DNA of 64,000 nt from Pseudomonas xantholysinigenes (GCF_014268885.2 NZ_CP077095.1:1989501-2053500), one strand, 5' to 3'; numbered from the stretch's first letter, positions 31,354-41,686 are shown. Notes: generated by a model not told the origin, from the letters alone. Numbers and translations: made by a program.

Positions 31354-33309
31354 TTACGCCTCCTCCAGCTCCACCAGCACTGTCCCTTCGCTGACCATAT
31401 CCCCCTCCTGGCAGAACAGCGCCTTCACCGTCCCGGAGTGGGGCGCCCGAATGCTGTGCTCCATCTTCATCGCCTCCAGCACCACCAGCGCGGTTCCGGC
31501 CTCAACGACCTGTCCCGGTTCGACCAGCACCCGCACGATACTGCCGTTCATCGGCGCGCCCAGGCCGCCCTGATGGGCGTGGCTGGCCTCGGCGGCGGCA
31601 ATCGGATCATGCACGCTGACGGCATGCAGCTCGCCCTGCCAGCGCAGGTACAGCGTACCGTCACGCTGTACCGCCAGGTACCGCCGACGCAGGCCATCGA
31701 GGTCATGGCGCAGTTGCTCGCCCTCCAGGCGATACGTCGACGGCGCGCTGCGCTCCAAGGCCACGGCCTGTTCATGGCCGTCGCATTGCAGGTGCAGGCT
31801 GCTACGCGCCGGCAGGCCCAGGCGCAGGCCATCGCGGGCGGCCCAGGGCGACACCCGGTCATCCTGGCGTTGCAGCGCGGGCTCGCTTTGCAGCCAGGCC
31901 TCGGCGGCGGCTTCCCAGAACGGTGCCGGCAAGGCTTGCGGCGCAGGCAGCAAGACATCCTGATGGCGTGGGATGAAGCCGGTATCCAGCTCCGCCTGCG
32001 CGAACGCAGGGTGCGCGAGGATGCGCCGCAGGAAGGCGATGTTGGTCTTCAAACCACCGATGGCGAATTCGTCGAGCATCGCCAGCAGGCGCAGCCGCGC
32101 CTGTTCGCGGTCCTGGCCCCAGGCGATCAGCTTGCCCAGCATCGGGTCGTAGAACGGCGAGATCACATCGCCCTCGGCGACGCCGCTGTCCACTCGTCGG
32201 CCTTCGCCCGGCGCCGATTCGCGGTACAGCGCCAGGGTGCCGGTGGCCGGCAGGAATTCGTTGGCCGGGTCTTCCGCGTACAGCCGCACCTCGATGGCAT
32301 GGCCGACCAGCGGCACCTGCTCCTGGCTGATCGGCAGCGGCTCGCCGCAGGCCACGCGGATCTGCCAGGCCACCAGGTCGAGCCCGGTGATGGCTTCGGT
32401 GACCGGGTGTTCCACTTGCAGGCGGGTGTTCATCTCCATGAAGAAGAACTCGCCCCGGGCATCGAGCAGGAATTCAACGGTGCCGGCGCCCACGTAGCCG
32501 ATGGCCTGGGCCGCGCGCACCGCCGCCTCGCCCATGGCCTGGCGCAGCTCGGGCGACAGGCCTGGCGCCGGCGCTTCTTCCACCACTTTCTGGTGGCGGC
32601 GCTGGATCGAGCAATCGCGCTCGTTGAGGTACAGGCAGTTGCCGTGCTGGTCGGCGAATACCTGGATTTCCACATGACGTGGCTTGAGCACGTACTTTTC
32701 GACCAGCATCCGCGCATCGCCAAACGACGACTGCGCCTCACGCTGCGCCGAGGCCAGGGCGTCGGCCAGCTGGCTTTCTTCCTCGACCACCTTCATGCCC
32801 TTGCCGCCACCCCCGGCGCTGGCCTTGAGCAGCACCGGGTAGCCGATGCGCTCGGCGGCGGCACGGAAGGTGTCGAGGTCCTGGGCCTCGCCGTGATAGC
32901 CCGGCACCAGCGGCACCCCGGCTTGCTCCATCAACGCCTTGGCCGCCGACTTGCTGCCCATGGCATCAATGGCGCTGGCCGGCGGGCCGAGGAAGATCAG
33001 CCCGGCCTGCTCGATGGCACGGGCGAAACCGGCGTTCTCCGAGAGAAAGCCATAGCCCGGATGGATGGCTTGGGCGCCGCTGGCCTTGGCTGCGGCGATC
33101 AGTTTGTCGATCACCAGGTAACTGTCAGCCGCCTTGGTGCCGCCGAGGTCCACCCGGATATCGGCTTCGCGGCTATGGCGCGCTTCGCGGTCGGTGGCGC
33201 TGTGCACGGCCACGGTGGTCAGGCCCATGGCCTTGGCGGTGCGCATCACCCGGCAGGCGATCTCGCCGCGGTTGGCGACCAGCAGGGTGGTCAGGGTAGG
33301 GCGGGTCAT
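31354..33309 (-). CDS. liuD: Methylcrotonyl-CoA carboxylase biotin-containing alpha subunit
   Basis: A 651-residue biotin carboxylase/biotin carrier protein. The biotin carboxylase domain starts TLLVANRGEIACRVMRTAKA, with the ATP-grasp glycine loop KASAGGGGKGMKVVEEE and the active-site NTRLQVEHPVTE. The middle domain is followed by a biotinyl domain with the biotin Lys in VLEAMKMEHS (about residue 615). With liuB it carboxylates 3-methylcrotonyl-CoA to 3-methylglutaconyl-CoA in leucine and isovalerate catabolism. Its ATG overlaps the liuC stop (4 bases). Geranyl-CoA carboxylase is a close relative, but the gene order favours the liu assignment. Confidence 0.93.
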   Translation of the reverse strand: MTRPTLTTLLVANRGEIACRVMRTAKAMGLTTVAVHSATDREARHSREADIRVDLGGTKAADSYLVIDKLIAAAKASGAQAIHPGYGFLSENAGFARAIEQAGLIFLGPPASAIDAMGSKSAAKALMEQAGVPLVPGYHGEAQDLDTFRAAAERIGYPVLLKASAGGGGKGMKVVEEESQLADALASAQREAQSSFGDARMLVEKYVLKPRHVEIQVFADQHGNCLYLNERDCSIQRRHQKVVEEAPAPGLSPELRQAMGEAAVRAAQAIGYVGAGTVEFLLDARGEFFFMEMNTRLQVEHPVTEAITGLDLVAWQIRVACGEPLPISQEQVPLVGHAIEVRLYAEDPANEFLPATGTLALYRESAPGEGRRVDSGVAEGDVISPFYDPMLGKLIAWGQDREQARLRLLAMLDEFAIGGLKTNIAFLRRILAHPAFAQAELDTGFIPRHQDVLLPAPQALPAPFWEAAAEAWLQSEPALQRQDDRVSPWAARDGLRLGLPARSSLHLQCDGHEQAVALERSAPSTYRLEGEQLRHDLDGLRRRYLAVQRDGTLYLRWQGELHAVSVHDPIAAAEASHAHQGGLGAPMNGSIVRVLVEPGQVVEAGTALVVLEAMKMEHSIRAPHSGTVKALFCQEGDMVSEGTVLVELEEA

Positions 33310-34115
33310 GGGCGCGGCTCCTTGTGGTCTTGCCAGGCCGGGCGGCGTTTTTCCAGGAAGGCGCGCAGGCCCTCCTGGCCTTCGGCGCTGACGCGGATGC
33401 GGGCGATGGTGTTCTCGCAGTAGCGGCGCAGGGCGGGGCTCAGTTCGCCGTCGTCCACTTCGCGCAGCAAGTCCTTGGTGGCGCGCAGCGCCTGCGGGCT
33501 GTTGTGCAGCAGGTTGTCGACCCAGGCCTCGACCTGGGCGTCCAGCTCGCTGGCCGGGTACACCTCGGCCAGCAGGCCCAGCTCACGGGCGCGGGTGCCG
33601 CTGAAGCGCTCGGCGGTGAGGGCATAGCGGCGCGCGGCGCGTTCGCCGATGGCCTTGACCACGAACGGGCTGATCACCGCCGGGGCCAGGCCGATGCGCA
33701 CTTCCGACAGGCACAGCTGGGCATCCTCGGCACCGATGGCCATGTCGCAGCAACTGATCAGCCCCAGGGCGCCACCGAAGGCCGCGCCTTGCACCACCGC
33801 CAGGGTCGGTGCCTTGAGGCGGTGCAGCGCGTACATCAGCTCGCCCAGCTCATGGGCGTCGTCCAGGTTGGTGTTGAAGTCCAGCTGCGCCGATTGCTGC
33901 ATCCAGGCCAGGTCGGCGCCGGCGCTGAAGTGCCGGCCACGGCCGCGCAGCACCACGAAGCGCAGGCCGGCATCCTCGGCCAGTCGATCCAGGGCGACGA
34001 TCAGCTCGCGGATCATCTGTGCGTTGAACGCGTTGTTCTTGTCTTCGCGGCTCAGCCACAGGGTGGCGAAGCCGCGAGGGTCCTTGACCAGTTCAAGGGT
34101 GGCGAATTCGCTCAT
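33306..34115 (-). CDS. liuC: Methylglutaconyl-CoA hydratase (crotonase family)
   Basis: A 269-residue enoyl-CoA hydratase/isomerase. The crotonase pattern is clear: GRGRHFSAGADLAWM forms the oxyanion hole, and VQGAAFGGALGLISCCDMAI and LSEVRIGLAPAVISPFV carry the second oxyanion segment and the catalytic acids. It hydrates 3-methylglutaconyl-CoA to HMG-CoA. It is only three bases from liuB and overlaps liuD by four, so the cluster is one transcript. HMG-CoA lyase (liuE), the next enzyme, is not in the window and must be encoded elsewhere. Confidence 0.92.
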   Translation of the reverse strand: MSEFATLELVKDPRGFATLWLSREDKNNAFNAQMIRELIVALDRLAEDAGLRFVVLRGRGRHFSAGADLAWMQQSAQLDFNTNLDDAHELGELMYALHRLKAPTLAVVQGAAFGGALGLISCCDMAIGAEDAQLCLSEVRIGLAPAVISPFVVKAIGERAARRYALTAERFSGTRARELGLLAEVYPASELDAQVEAWVDNLLHNSPQALRATKDLLREVDDGELSPALRRYCENTIARIRVSAEGQEGLRAFLEKRRPAWQDHKEPRP

Positions 34116-34118
34116 GGG

Positions 34119-35723
<1,605 letters not shown>

Positions 35724-35734
35724 CATGACTCCTT

Positions 35735-35840
35735 GCGCAGAATCAAGCCTCAAGCTTCAAGCTGCAAGATTGTTCAGTGTTGTGGCTACAAGCGTGCAGC
35801 GCTGTTACTTGCCGCTTGTAGCTTGCTGCTTGAAGCTTCT
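35735..35840. repeat. Inverted repeat of the AGCTTCAAGCTGCAAG type between liuA and liuB
   Basis: AAGCCTCAAGCTTCAAGCTG at the left and CTTGTAGCTTGCTGCTTGAA at the right are imperfect inverse copies about 50 bases apart. This is a common Pseudomonas intergenic palindrome that differs from the GTAGGAGCGG REP class. It may stabilise or punctuate the mRNA. Confidence 0.7.
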
Positions 35841-37004
35841 TCAGCGGGTTTCGTTGAACAGTTCGCGGCCGATCAGCATCCGGCGAATCTCGCTGGTGCC
35901 GGCGCCGATTTCGTACAGCTTGGCGTCGCGCAGCAGGCGGCCGGCCGGGAATTCGTTGATGTAGCCGTTGCCGCCGAGGATCTGGATCGCCTCCAGGGCC
36001 ATCTGCGTGGCGCGCTCGGCGGTATAGAGGATCACCCCGGCGGCGTCCTTGCGGGTGGTTTCGCTGCGATCGCAGGCCTGGGCCACGGCGTACAGGTAGG
36101 CGCGGCTGGCATTGAGCTGGGTGTACATGTCGGCGATCTTGCCCTGGATCAGCTGGAACTCGCCGATGCTCTGGCCGAACTGCTTGCGGTCGTGGATGTA
36201 GGGCACCACCAGGTCCATGCAGCTTTGCATGATGCCGGTGGGGCCGCCGGCGAGCACCACGCGCTCGTAGTCCAGGCCGCTCATCAGCACCCGAACGCCG
36301 CCGTTGAGCTGGCCGAGGATGTTTTCTTCCGGCACTTCGACGTCATCGAAGAACAGCTCGCAGGTGTTGGAGCCGCGCATCCCGAGCTTGTCGAACTTGT
36401 TGCTGCGGCTGAAGCCTTTCCAGTCGCGCTCGACGATGAACGCGGTGATGCCGTGGGCGCCCTTGTCCAGGTCGGTCTTGGCGTAGATCACGTAGGTGTT
36501 GGCGTCGGGGCCGTTGGTGATCCAGGTCTTGCTGCCGTTGAGCACGTAGCGGTCGCCGCGTTTTTCGGCGCGCAGTTTCATCGACACCACGTCGGAGCCG
36601 GCGTTGGGCTCGCTCATGGCCAGGGCGCCGATGTGCTCGCCGCTGATCAGCTTGGGCAGGTACTTGAGCTTCTGCGCGTGGCTGCCGTTGCGGTTGATCT
36701 GGTTGACGCACAGGTTGGAGTGGGCGCCGTACGACAGGGCCACCGAGGCCGAGGCGCGGCTGATCTCTTCCATCGACACCACGTGGGCCAGGTAGCCCAG
36801 GCCGGCGCCGCCGTATTCTTCCGCCACGGTGATGCCCAAGAGGCCCATGTCGCCGAACTTGCGCCACATGTCGGCGGGGAACAGGTTGTCCTGGTCGATC
36901 TGCGCGGCGCGCGGCGCCAGCTCGGCGGCAACGAAGGTGCGCACCTGGTCGCGGAGCATGTCGATGGTCTCGCCCAGGGCGAAGTTCAGGCTGGGGTAAT
37001 GCAT
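35841..37004 (-). CDS. liuA: Isovaleryl-CoA dehydrogenase
   Basis: A 387-residue acyl-CoA dehydrogenase that oxidises isovaleryl-CoA to 3-methylcrotonyl-CoA, passing electrons to ETF. FAD and substrate motifs: [75 protein letters not shown] and [19 protein letters not shown]. The catalytic Glu of isovaleryl-CoA dehydrogenases lies in the [11 protein letters not shown] segment, which is present (near residue 246). This sets it apart from short-chain enzymes, where the Glu is near the C-terminus. First gene of the reverse-strand liu set; the start ([11 protein letters not shown]) is at 37004. Confidence 0.95.
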   Translation of the reverse strand: MHYPSLNFALGETIDMLRDQVRTFVAAELAPRAAQIDQDNLFPADMWRKFGDMGLLGITVAEEYGGAGLGYLAHVVSMEEISRASASVALSYGAHSNLCVNQINRNGSHAQKLKYLPKLISGEHIGALAMSEPNAGSDVVSMKLRAEKRGDRYVLNGSKTWITNGPDANTYVIYAKTDLDKGAHGITAFIVERDWKGFSRSNKFDKLGMRGSNTCELFFDDVEVPEENILGQLNGGVRVLMSGLDYERVVLAGGPTGIMQSCMDLVVPYIHDRKQFGQSIGEFQLIQGKIADMYTQLNASRAYLYAVAQACDRSETTRKDAAGVILYTAERATQMALEAIQILGGNGYINEFPAGRLLRDAKLYEIGAGTSEIRRMLIGRELFNETR

Positions 37005-37065
37005 GTGCAGGCACCTTCTTGTTCTTGAAATGGGATAACACCGTAGCCCAAGGATTCTCCGCAAA

Positions 37066-37157
37066 CCCTGTGGGAGCGGGTCACCCGCGAATGCGTCAGC
37101 AGGGTCACCGTCATTGCCTGGATGATCGCATTCGCGGGTAAACCCGCTCCCACAGGG
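37066..37157. repeat. REP palindrome, CGCGGGTAAACCCGC class
   Basis: CCTGTGGGAGCGGGTCACCC near 37067 and the inverted GGGTAAACCCGCTCCCACAGG near 37155 form the outer arms, with GAATGCG / CGCATTC further in. It lies between liuA and the two LiuR-type operators. Confidence 0.8.
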
Positions 37158-37174
37158 TCGGCGGCGTTTTCACC

Positions 37175-37190
37175 TTTACGTTAACGTAAG
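37175..37190. promoter_or_regulatory. LiuR-type operator 1
   Basis: TTTACGTTAACGTAAG, a palindrome matching the site bound by LiuR, the MerR-family activator/repressor of leucine/isovalerate catabolism. It lies about 171 bases upstream of liuA. Confidence 0.75.
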
Positions 37191-37224
37191 CCTACGTCAT
37201 GCCACTGTCAATCCGGCAGTAACC

Positions 37225-37240
37225 TTTACGTAAACGTAAA
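37225..37240. promoter_or_regulatory. LiuR-type operator 2
   Basis: TTTACGTAAACGTAAA, a near-perfect palindrome of the same class, 64 bases before the acyl-CoA synthetase ATG and 50 bases from operator 1 (centre to centre). The pair lets one regulator control both divergent units. Confidence 0.8.
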
Positions 37241-37304
37241 TATGCGCCAGAGTAATTGCCGCCTGCTTCAGTCATGCCCAGAACAACCACAAGAAGGGAT
37301 CACC

Positions 37305-38975
37305 ATGCCTCAACCAAGCTACACGCGCGGTCGTCAAGACAAACCACTGCTCACCCTGACCATCGGCCAGGCCTTCGATGCCACCGTTGCCCGCCATGGC
37401 GAGCGCGAGGCGCTGGTGGTGCGCCACCAGGGGGTGCGCTACAGCTGGCGCGAGTTGGCCGCCGAGGTCGATGTGCATGCCCGGGCCTTGATGGCGCTGG
37501 GCGTGGAGGTGGGCGAGCGGGTCGGTATCTGGGCGCCCAACTGCGCCCAGTGGTGCATCCTGCAACTGGCCGCGGCCAAGGTCGGCGCGATCCTGGTCAA
37601 TATCAACCCGGCGTATCGGGTCGGTGAGCTGGAGTATGTGCTGCGCCAGTCCGGCTGCCGCTGGCTGGTGTGCGCCGATGCCTTCAAGACCTCCGATTAC
37701 CACGCGATGGTGCAGGAACTGGTGCCCGAGCTGGCAAGCCATGGCGTCGCTGAATTGGCCAGTGAGCGCCTGCCCGACCTGCGCGGGGTGATCAGCCTGG
37801 CCGCCGAGCCGCCCGCGGGCTTCCTGCCCTGGGCCGCGCTGGCCGGGCATGCGGGGCAGGTAGAGGTCGCCGCATGCGAGGCCCGCCAGCAGGGCCTGCA
37901 GTTCGACCAGCCGGTGAACATCCAGTACACCTCAGGCACCACCGGCGCGCCCAAGGGCGCGACCCTGAGCCACTACAACATCCTCAACAACGGCTACCTG
38001 GTCGGCCAGAGCCTGGGCCTGACCGAGCGCGACCGCATGGTGATCCCGGTACCGCTGTACCATTGCTTCGGCATGGTCATGGCCAACCTCGGTTGCATCA
38101 CCCATGGCAGCGCCATGGTCTATCCCAACGATGCCTTCGATGCCGAGCTGACCTTGCGCGCCGTGGCCGAGGAGCACGCCAGCATCCTCTATGGCGTGCC
38201 GACCATGTTCATTGCCATGCTCGACCACCCGCTGCGCAGCCGGTTGGACCTGTCCAGCCTGCGCAGCGGCATCATGGCCGGCGCCACTTGCCCGATCGAG
38301 GTGATGCGCAAGGTCATCGAGCAGATGCACATGGCCCAGGTGCAGATCGCCTATGGCATGACCGAGACCAGCCCGGTGTCGCTGCAGACCGGCCCGGACG
38401 ACGAACTGGAACTGCGCGTGACCACCGTCGGCCGTACCCAGCCGCAGCTAGAAACCAAGCTGGTGGACGGCGACGGACGCATCGTCGCACGTGGCGAGAC
38501 CGGCGAATTGTGCACCCGGGGTTACAGTGTGATGCTCGGTTACTGGGACAACCTGCAGGCTACCCACGATGCCATCGATCCGGCCGGCTGGATGCATACC
38601 GGCGACCTGGCGGTGATGGACGATGCTGGCTATGTGCGTATCGTCGGGCGCAACAAGGACATGATCATCAGGGGCGGCGAGAACATCTATCCGCGCGAGC
38701 TGGAGGAATTTTTCCATACCCACCCGGCTGTGGCCGAGGCGCAGGTTGTGGGGATTCCGTGCAGCAAGTACGGCGAAGAGGTGGTGGCGTGGATTCGCCT
38801 GCGCCCCGGGCACAGCGCCACGGCCGAGGAACTGCAGCAGTGGTGCAAGGTACGCCTGGCGCATTTCAAGACGCCGCGGCATTTCCGCTTTGTCGATGAG
38901 TTTCCAATGACGGTGACGGGGAAGGTGCAGAAGTTCCGGATGCGCGAGATCAGTGTGGAGGAACTGGGGGGCTAG
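37305..38975 (+). CDS. Acyl-CoA synthetase (AMP-binding family) linked to liu genes
   Basis: A 556-residue adenylate-forming ligase. P-loop YTSGTTGAPKGATLSHYN (near residue 210), ATP-site YGMTETSPVS, adenosine site WMHTGDLAVMDDAGYVRIVGR, and the C-terminal Lys in FPMTVTGKVQKFRMREI. It resembles medium-chain or branched-chain acyl-CoA synthetases. Divergent from liuA and carrying the operator TTTACGTAAACGTAAA, it probably activates isovalerate or a related branched acid for LiuA. It overlaps the end of the converging acyl-carrier-protein gene by 26 bases. ATG 37305 is supported by AAGAAGG upstream. Confidence 0.9.
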   Translation: MPQPSYTRGRQDKPLLTLTIGQAFDATVARHGEREALVVRHQGVRYSWRELAAEVDVHARALMALGVEVGERVGIWAPNCAQWCILQLAAAKVGAILVNINPAYRVGELEYVLRQSGCRWLVCADAFKTSDYHAMVQELVPELASHGVAELASERLPDLRGVISLAAEPPAGFLPWAALAGHAGQVEVAACEARQQGLQFDQPVNIQYTSGTTGAPKGATLSHYNILNNGYLVGQSLGLTERDRMVIPVPLYHCFGMVMANLGCITHGSAMVYPNDAFDAELTLRAVAEEHASILYGVPTMFIAMLDHPLRSRLDLSSLRSGIMAGATCPIEVMRKVIEQMHMAQVQIAYGMTETSPVSLQTGPDDELELRVTTVGRTQPQLETKLVDGDGRIVARGETGELCTRGYSVMLGYWDNLQATHDAIDPAGWMHTGDLAVMDDAGYVRIVGRNKDMIIRGGENIYPRELEEFFHTHPAVAEAQVVGIPCSKYGEEVVAWIRLRPGHSATAEELQQWCKVRLAHFKTPRHFRFVDEFPMTVTGKVQKFRMREISVEELGG

Positions 38976-39270
38976 ACATCGCACTGAACACCAAGTCCAC
39001 CAACTCGGCGAAGGTGGTGTAGGTGTGGATCGCCTGACTGATGTGGATGGCGAAGTTTTCCTCGATGACGGCTTGCAGTTCGACCACGTCGAAACTGTCG
39101 GCGCCCAGTTCGTCGAGAGTGATATCCGGGCGGATCCGGTGCTGGCTCTGCTCAAGGAAGCAGGCAAGGATCCGCAGCAGGTTAAGGGTGATATCCAGGC
39201 GCGAAGGCATGCCGAGGTAGTCGTCAGAGGGTGATGTTTCTCTGTACGTGACTTCGTGATCGGCCGCCAC
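38950..39270 (-). CDS. Acyl carrier protein-like protein
   Basis: Up to 106 residues, with a phosphopantetheine-attachment motif DELGADSFDVVELQAVIEEN (Ser near residue 59), where ACPs usually have DSL. The four-helix ACP pattern is kept (NLLRILACFLEQ, ITLDELGADS, FAIHISQAIHTYTTFAELVDL). The start is uncertain: GTG 39270 or ATG 39210, neither with a good ribosome site. Its 3' end overlaps the converging acyl-CoA synthetase gene. Because of this close pairing, it could receive an acyl group from the synthetase or serve another acyl-transfer system; both are inference. Confidence 0.8.
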   Translation of the reverse strand: MAADHEVTYRETSPSDDYLGMPSRLDITLNLLRILACFLEQSQHRIRPDITLDELGADSFDVVELQAVIEENFAIHISQAIHTYTTFAELVDLVFSAMSSPPVPPH

Positions 39271-39315
39271 TGGTAGAAATGCCAGGTGTATCGGGCGTAA
39301 CTTTGTGCCGTCAGG

Positions 39316-39343
39316 ACCGGCCCCTTCGTGAAGGTGCCGGTTC
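39316..39343 (-). terminator. Hairpin after small proline-rich gene
   Basis: ACCGGC..CCTTC-GTGAAGG..GCCGGT imperfect hairpin downstream of the reverse-strand small gene; a possible weak terminator without a long T-run. Confidence 0.4.
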
Positions 39344-39369
39344 AGGCGGTCAACATTGCATAACCTTGT

Positions 39370-39528
39370 CTATCCTCTACCTCTCACCGGCGGCTCTTCG
39401 CTCGGCGGGTCGCCCACCGTGGGCGGCACGGTGGGCTGCTCTTGCGGTTCATCCTCGGGCAGCGGCGGCGGCAAGGCCGGGTCGTCGATGTTCGGATCGG
39501 GAGTCTCTGGTGGAATGGGAATGTTCAT
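39370..39528 (-). CDS. Small proline-rich acidic protein (52 aa)
   Basis: Short gene on the reverse strand. The product starts MNIPIPPETPDPNIDDP and continues with PLPEDEPQEQPTVPPTVGD to a short basic end (VRGRG). It is proline- and glutamate-rich and presumably disordered; such tiny proteins are conserved in Pseudomonas but unassigned. A weak AGG lies before the ATG. A hairpin follows its stop (39316-39343). I consider it real because of the extreme, regular composition and clean start and stop; on the opposite strand the same DNA would encode a low-complexity Gly/Ser-rich shadow. Confidence 0.65.
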   Translation of the reverse strand: MNIPIPPETPDPNIDDPALPPPLPEDEPQEQPTVPPTVGDPPSEEPPVRGRG

Positions 39529-39547
39529 GGGCCTGACCTCGCGGGAT

Positions 39548-39605
39548 GAATGAAGCGGTGTCGCAGGCTTTGACCCAAGCCTGCGCCGCCACGCTCATTT
39601 TTTTT
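39548..39605 (+). terminator. Terminator-like long hairpin with T8 upstream of glgE
   Basis: AATGAAGCGGTGTCGCAGGCTT and AAGCCTGCGCCGCCACGCTCATT form an imperfect 20-bp stem around TGACCC, followed by TTTTTTTT (39598-39605). It sits 60 bases before the glgE start on the coding strand. It could be an attenuator of glgE, or stop a plus-strand transcript over the small gene. Confidence 0.5.
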
Positions 39606-39666
39606 GAACCCCGCGCGCCAGCACGGCTCTGAACCCTTACCGTCACCAGCCCAGGGGAGCAGGTCG

Positions 39667-41685
39667 ATGTCTGGTAACGAGCCGTTCGAAAGCGTGCCCA
39701 TGGCGGGCGACCATCCGGACCAGGCCATCAGCCTGTCCCAGGCGCTGCTGGCGCCGCGAATCGTGATCGAGGACGTAAGCCCGGTGCTTGATGGCGGCAC
39801 CTTCGCCGCCAAGGCAGTGCGCGGGCACAAGGTCGAGGTCACGGCCAAGGTCTACAGCGATGGCCATGACCGCCTGGCCGTGAGCCTGAACTGGCGCCAG
39901 GCCCACAGTCGGCGCTGGCACTGCGTGCCGATGCACTCGCCGGGCAACGACCTGTGGCTGGCGCACTTCACCCCCACCGAGCTGGGCTTGCATCAGTTCA
40001 GCATCGAGGCCTGGATCGACCCTTTCGCCACCTACTGCCACGACCTGGAGAAGAAGTACGCTGCCGGCGTGGAGGTGAAGCTCGAACTGGAAGAGGGCAG
40101 GTTGCTGCTGGGCCAGGGCATCGAACGCAGCGACGGGCCGTTGCGCGAACAGCTTGCAACCTTGCAGCAGCGCCTGGTGGATTTGCCGGTGGACGACCAG
40201 GTGGCCTTGCTGCTGCACCCCGATGCCGCGCAGTTGATGCTCGAGGCCGAGCACCGCAGCTACCTGACCCGCAGCCGTGAATTCCCCCTGGACGTCGACC
40301 GCGAGGCGGCGCTGTTCGCCAGCTGGTACGAGCTGTTTCCGCGCTCGGTCACCGACGATGCCGAGCGCCACGGCACCTTCAACGACGTGCACCAGCGCCT
40401 GCCGATGATCCGCGACATGGGCTTCGACGTGCTGTACTTCCCGCCCATCCACCCCATCGGCATGCAGCACCGCAAGGGCCGCAACAACGCCTTGCAGGCC
40501 GAACCCGGCGACCCCGGCAGCCCTTACGCCATCGGTAGCGCCGAGGGCGGGCACGAGGCCATCCACCCACAGCTGGGCAGTCGCGAGGACTTCCGCCGCC
40601 TGGTCGCCGCCGCCGCCGAGCATGGGCTGGAGATTGCCCTGGACTTCGCCATCCAGTGCTCCCAGGACCACCCCTGGCTCAAGCAGCACCCCGGTTGGTT
40701 CAGCTGGCGCCCCGACGGCAGCATTCGCTACGCCGAGAATCCGCCGAAGAAATACCAGGACATCGTCAACGTCGACTTCTACGCCCCCGAGGCGGTGCCG
40801 AGCCTGTGGCTGGCGCTGCGCGACGTGGTGCTCGGCTGGGTCGAGGAGGGGGTCAAGACCTTCCGCGTCGACAACCCGCACACCAAGCCGCTGCCGTTCT
40901 GGCAATGGCTGATCGCCAATGTGCGCGGTCGCCATCCCGAGGTGATCTTCCTCGCCGAAGCCTTTACCCGCCCGGCGATGATGGCGCGCCTGGGCAAGGT
41001 CGGCTATGCCCAGAGCTACACCTATTTCACCTGGCGCAACAGCAAGCAGGAACTGCGCGAGTACTTCGAACAGCTCAACCAGCCGCCCTGGAGCCAGTGC
41101 TACCGACCGAATTTCTTCGTCAACACGCCGGATATCAACCCGTTCTTCCTGCAAACCTCCGGTCGCGCCGGCTTTCTCATCCGCTCCGCGCTGGCAACCA
41201 TGGGCTCGGGATTGTGGGGCATGTACTCGGGCTTCGAGCTGTGCGAAGGCACGCCGCTGCCGGGCAAGGAGGAGTACCTGGACTCGGAGAAGTACCAGAT
41301 CCGCCCGCGCGACTTCACCCAGCCCGGCAACATCGTCGCCGAGATCGCCCAGCTCAACCGCATCCGCCGGCAGAACCGTGCCCTGCAGACTCACCTGGGG
41401 GTGGTGTTCCTCAACTGCTGGAACGACCAGATCCTGTATTTCGCCAAGCGCACGCCGGAGCGCGACAACGTGATCCTGGTGGCCATCAGCCTCGACCCCT
41501 ACAACGCCCAGGAGGCCAGTTTCGAGCTGCCGCTGTGGGAGCTGGGGCTGGACGACAACGCCGACACCCAGGGCGAGGACCTGATGAACGGCCACCGCTG
41601 GACCTGGCACGGCAAGACCCAGTGGATGCGCATCGAGCCCTGGCACCAGCCGTTCGGTATCTGGCGCATCGAGAAGCTGCGCTAA
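39667..41685 (+). CDS. glgE: Alpha-1,4-glucan:maltose-1-phosphate maltosyltransferase
   Basis: A 672-residue GH13_3 enzyme that extends alpha-1,4-glucan with maltose from maltose 1-phosphate. The N-terminal immunoglobulin-like domain (RIVIEDVSPVLDGGTFAAK) is followed by the catalytic barrel: VTDDAERHGTFNDVHQRLPM, YFPPIHPIG, KTFRVDNPHTKPLPFW with the nucleophile Asp, and EVIFLAEAFTRPAMM with the acid Glu. It is the core enzyme of the GlgE pathway that turns trehalose into branched glucan. The start at 39667 follows GGGGAGCAGG. The treS-maltokinase and glgB genes follow in the same direction, making the whole pathway. Confidence 0.96.
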   Translation: MSGNEPFESVPMAGDHPDQAISLSQALLAPRIVIEDVSPVLDGGTFAAKAVRGHKVEVTAKVYSDGHDRLAVSLNWRQAHSRRWHCVPMHSPGNDLWLAHFTPTELGLHQFSIEAWIDPFATYCHDLEKKYAAGVEVKLELEEGRLLLGQGIERSDGPLREQLATLQQRLVDLPVDDQVALLLHPDAAQLMLEAEHRSYLTRSREFPLDVDREAALFASWYELFPRSVTDDAERHGTFNDVHQRLPMIRDMGFDVLYFPPIHPIGMQHRKGRNNALQAEPGDPGSPYAIGSAEGGHEAIHPQLGSREDFRRLVAAAAEHGLEIALDFAIQCSQDHPWLKQHPGWFSWRPDGSIRYAENPPKKYQDIVNVDFYAPEAVPSLWLALRDVVLGWVEEGVKTFRVDNPHTKPLPFWQWLIANVRGRHPEVIFLAEAFTRPAMMARLGKVGYAQSYTYFTWRNSKQELREYFEQLNQPPWSQCYRPNFFVNTPDINPFFLQTSGRAGFLIRSALATMGSGLWGMYSGFELCEGTPLPGKEEYLDSEKYQIRPRDFTQPGNIVAEIAQLNRIRRQNRALQTHLGVVFLNCWNDQILYFAKRTPERDNVILVAISLDPYNAQEASFELPLWELGLDDNADTQGEDLMNGHRWTWHGKTQWMRIEPWHQPFGIWRIEKLR

Positions 41686-41686
41686 T

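Noticed and set aside
31345..33423. Long + strand open frame opposite liuD (692 codons), and similar ones opposite liuB, treS, glgE, copA, bphP and nuo genes
   Set aside because: All are antisense shadows of well-recognised genes, with the typical HRQGLA-rich composition and no start signal.
39356..39553. Gly/Ser-rich 65-codon + strand open frame
   Set aside because: Complement of the proline-rich small gene; Pro codons on one strand read as Gly on the other.
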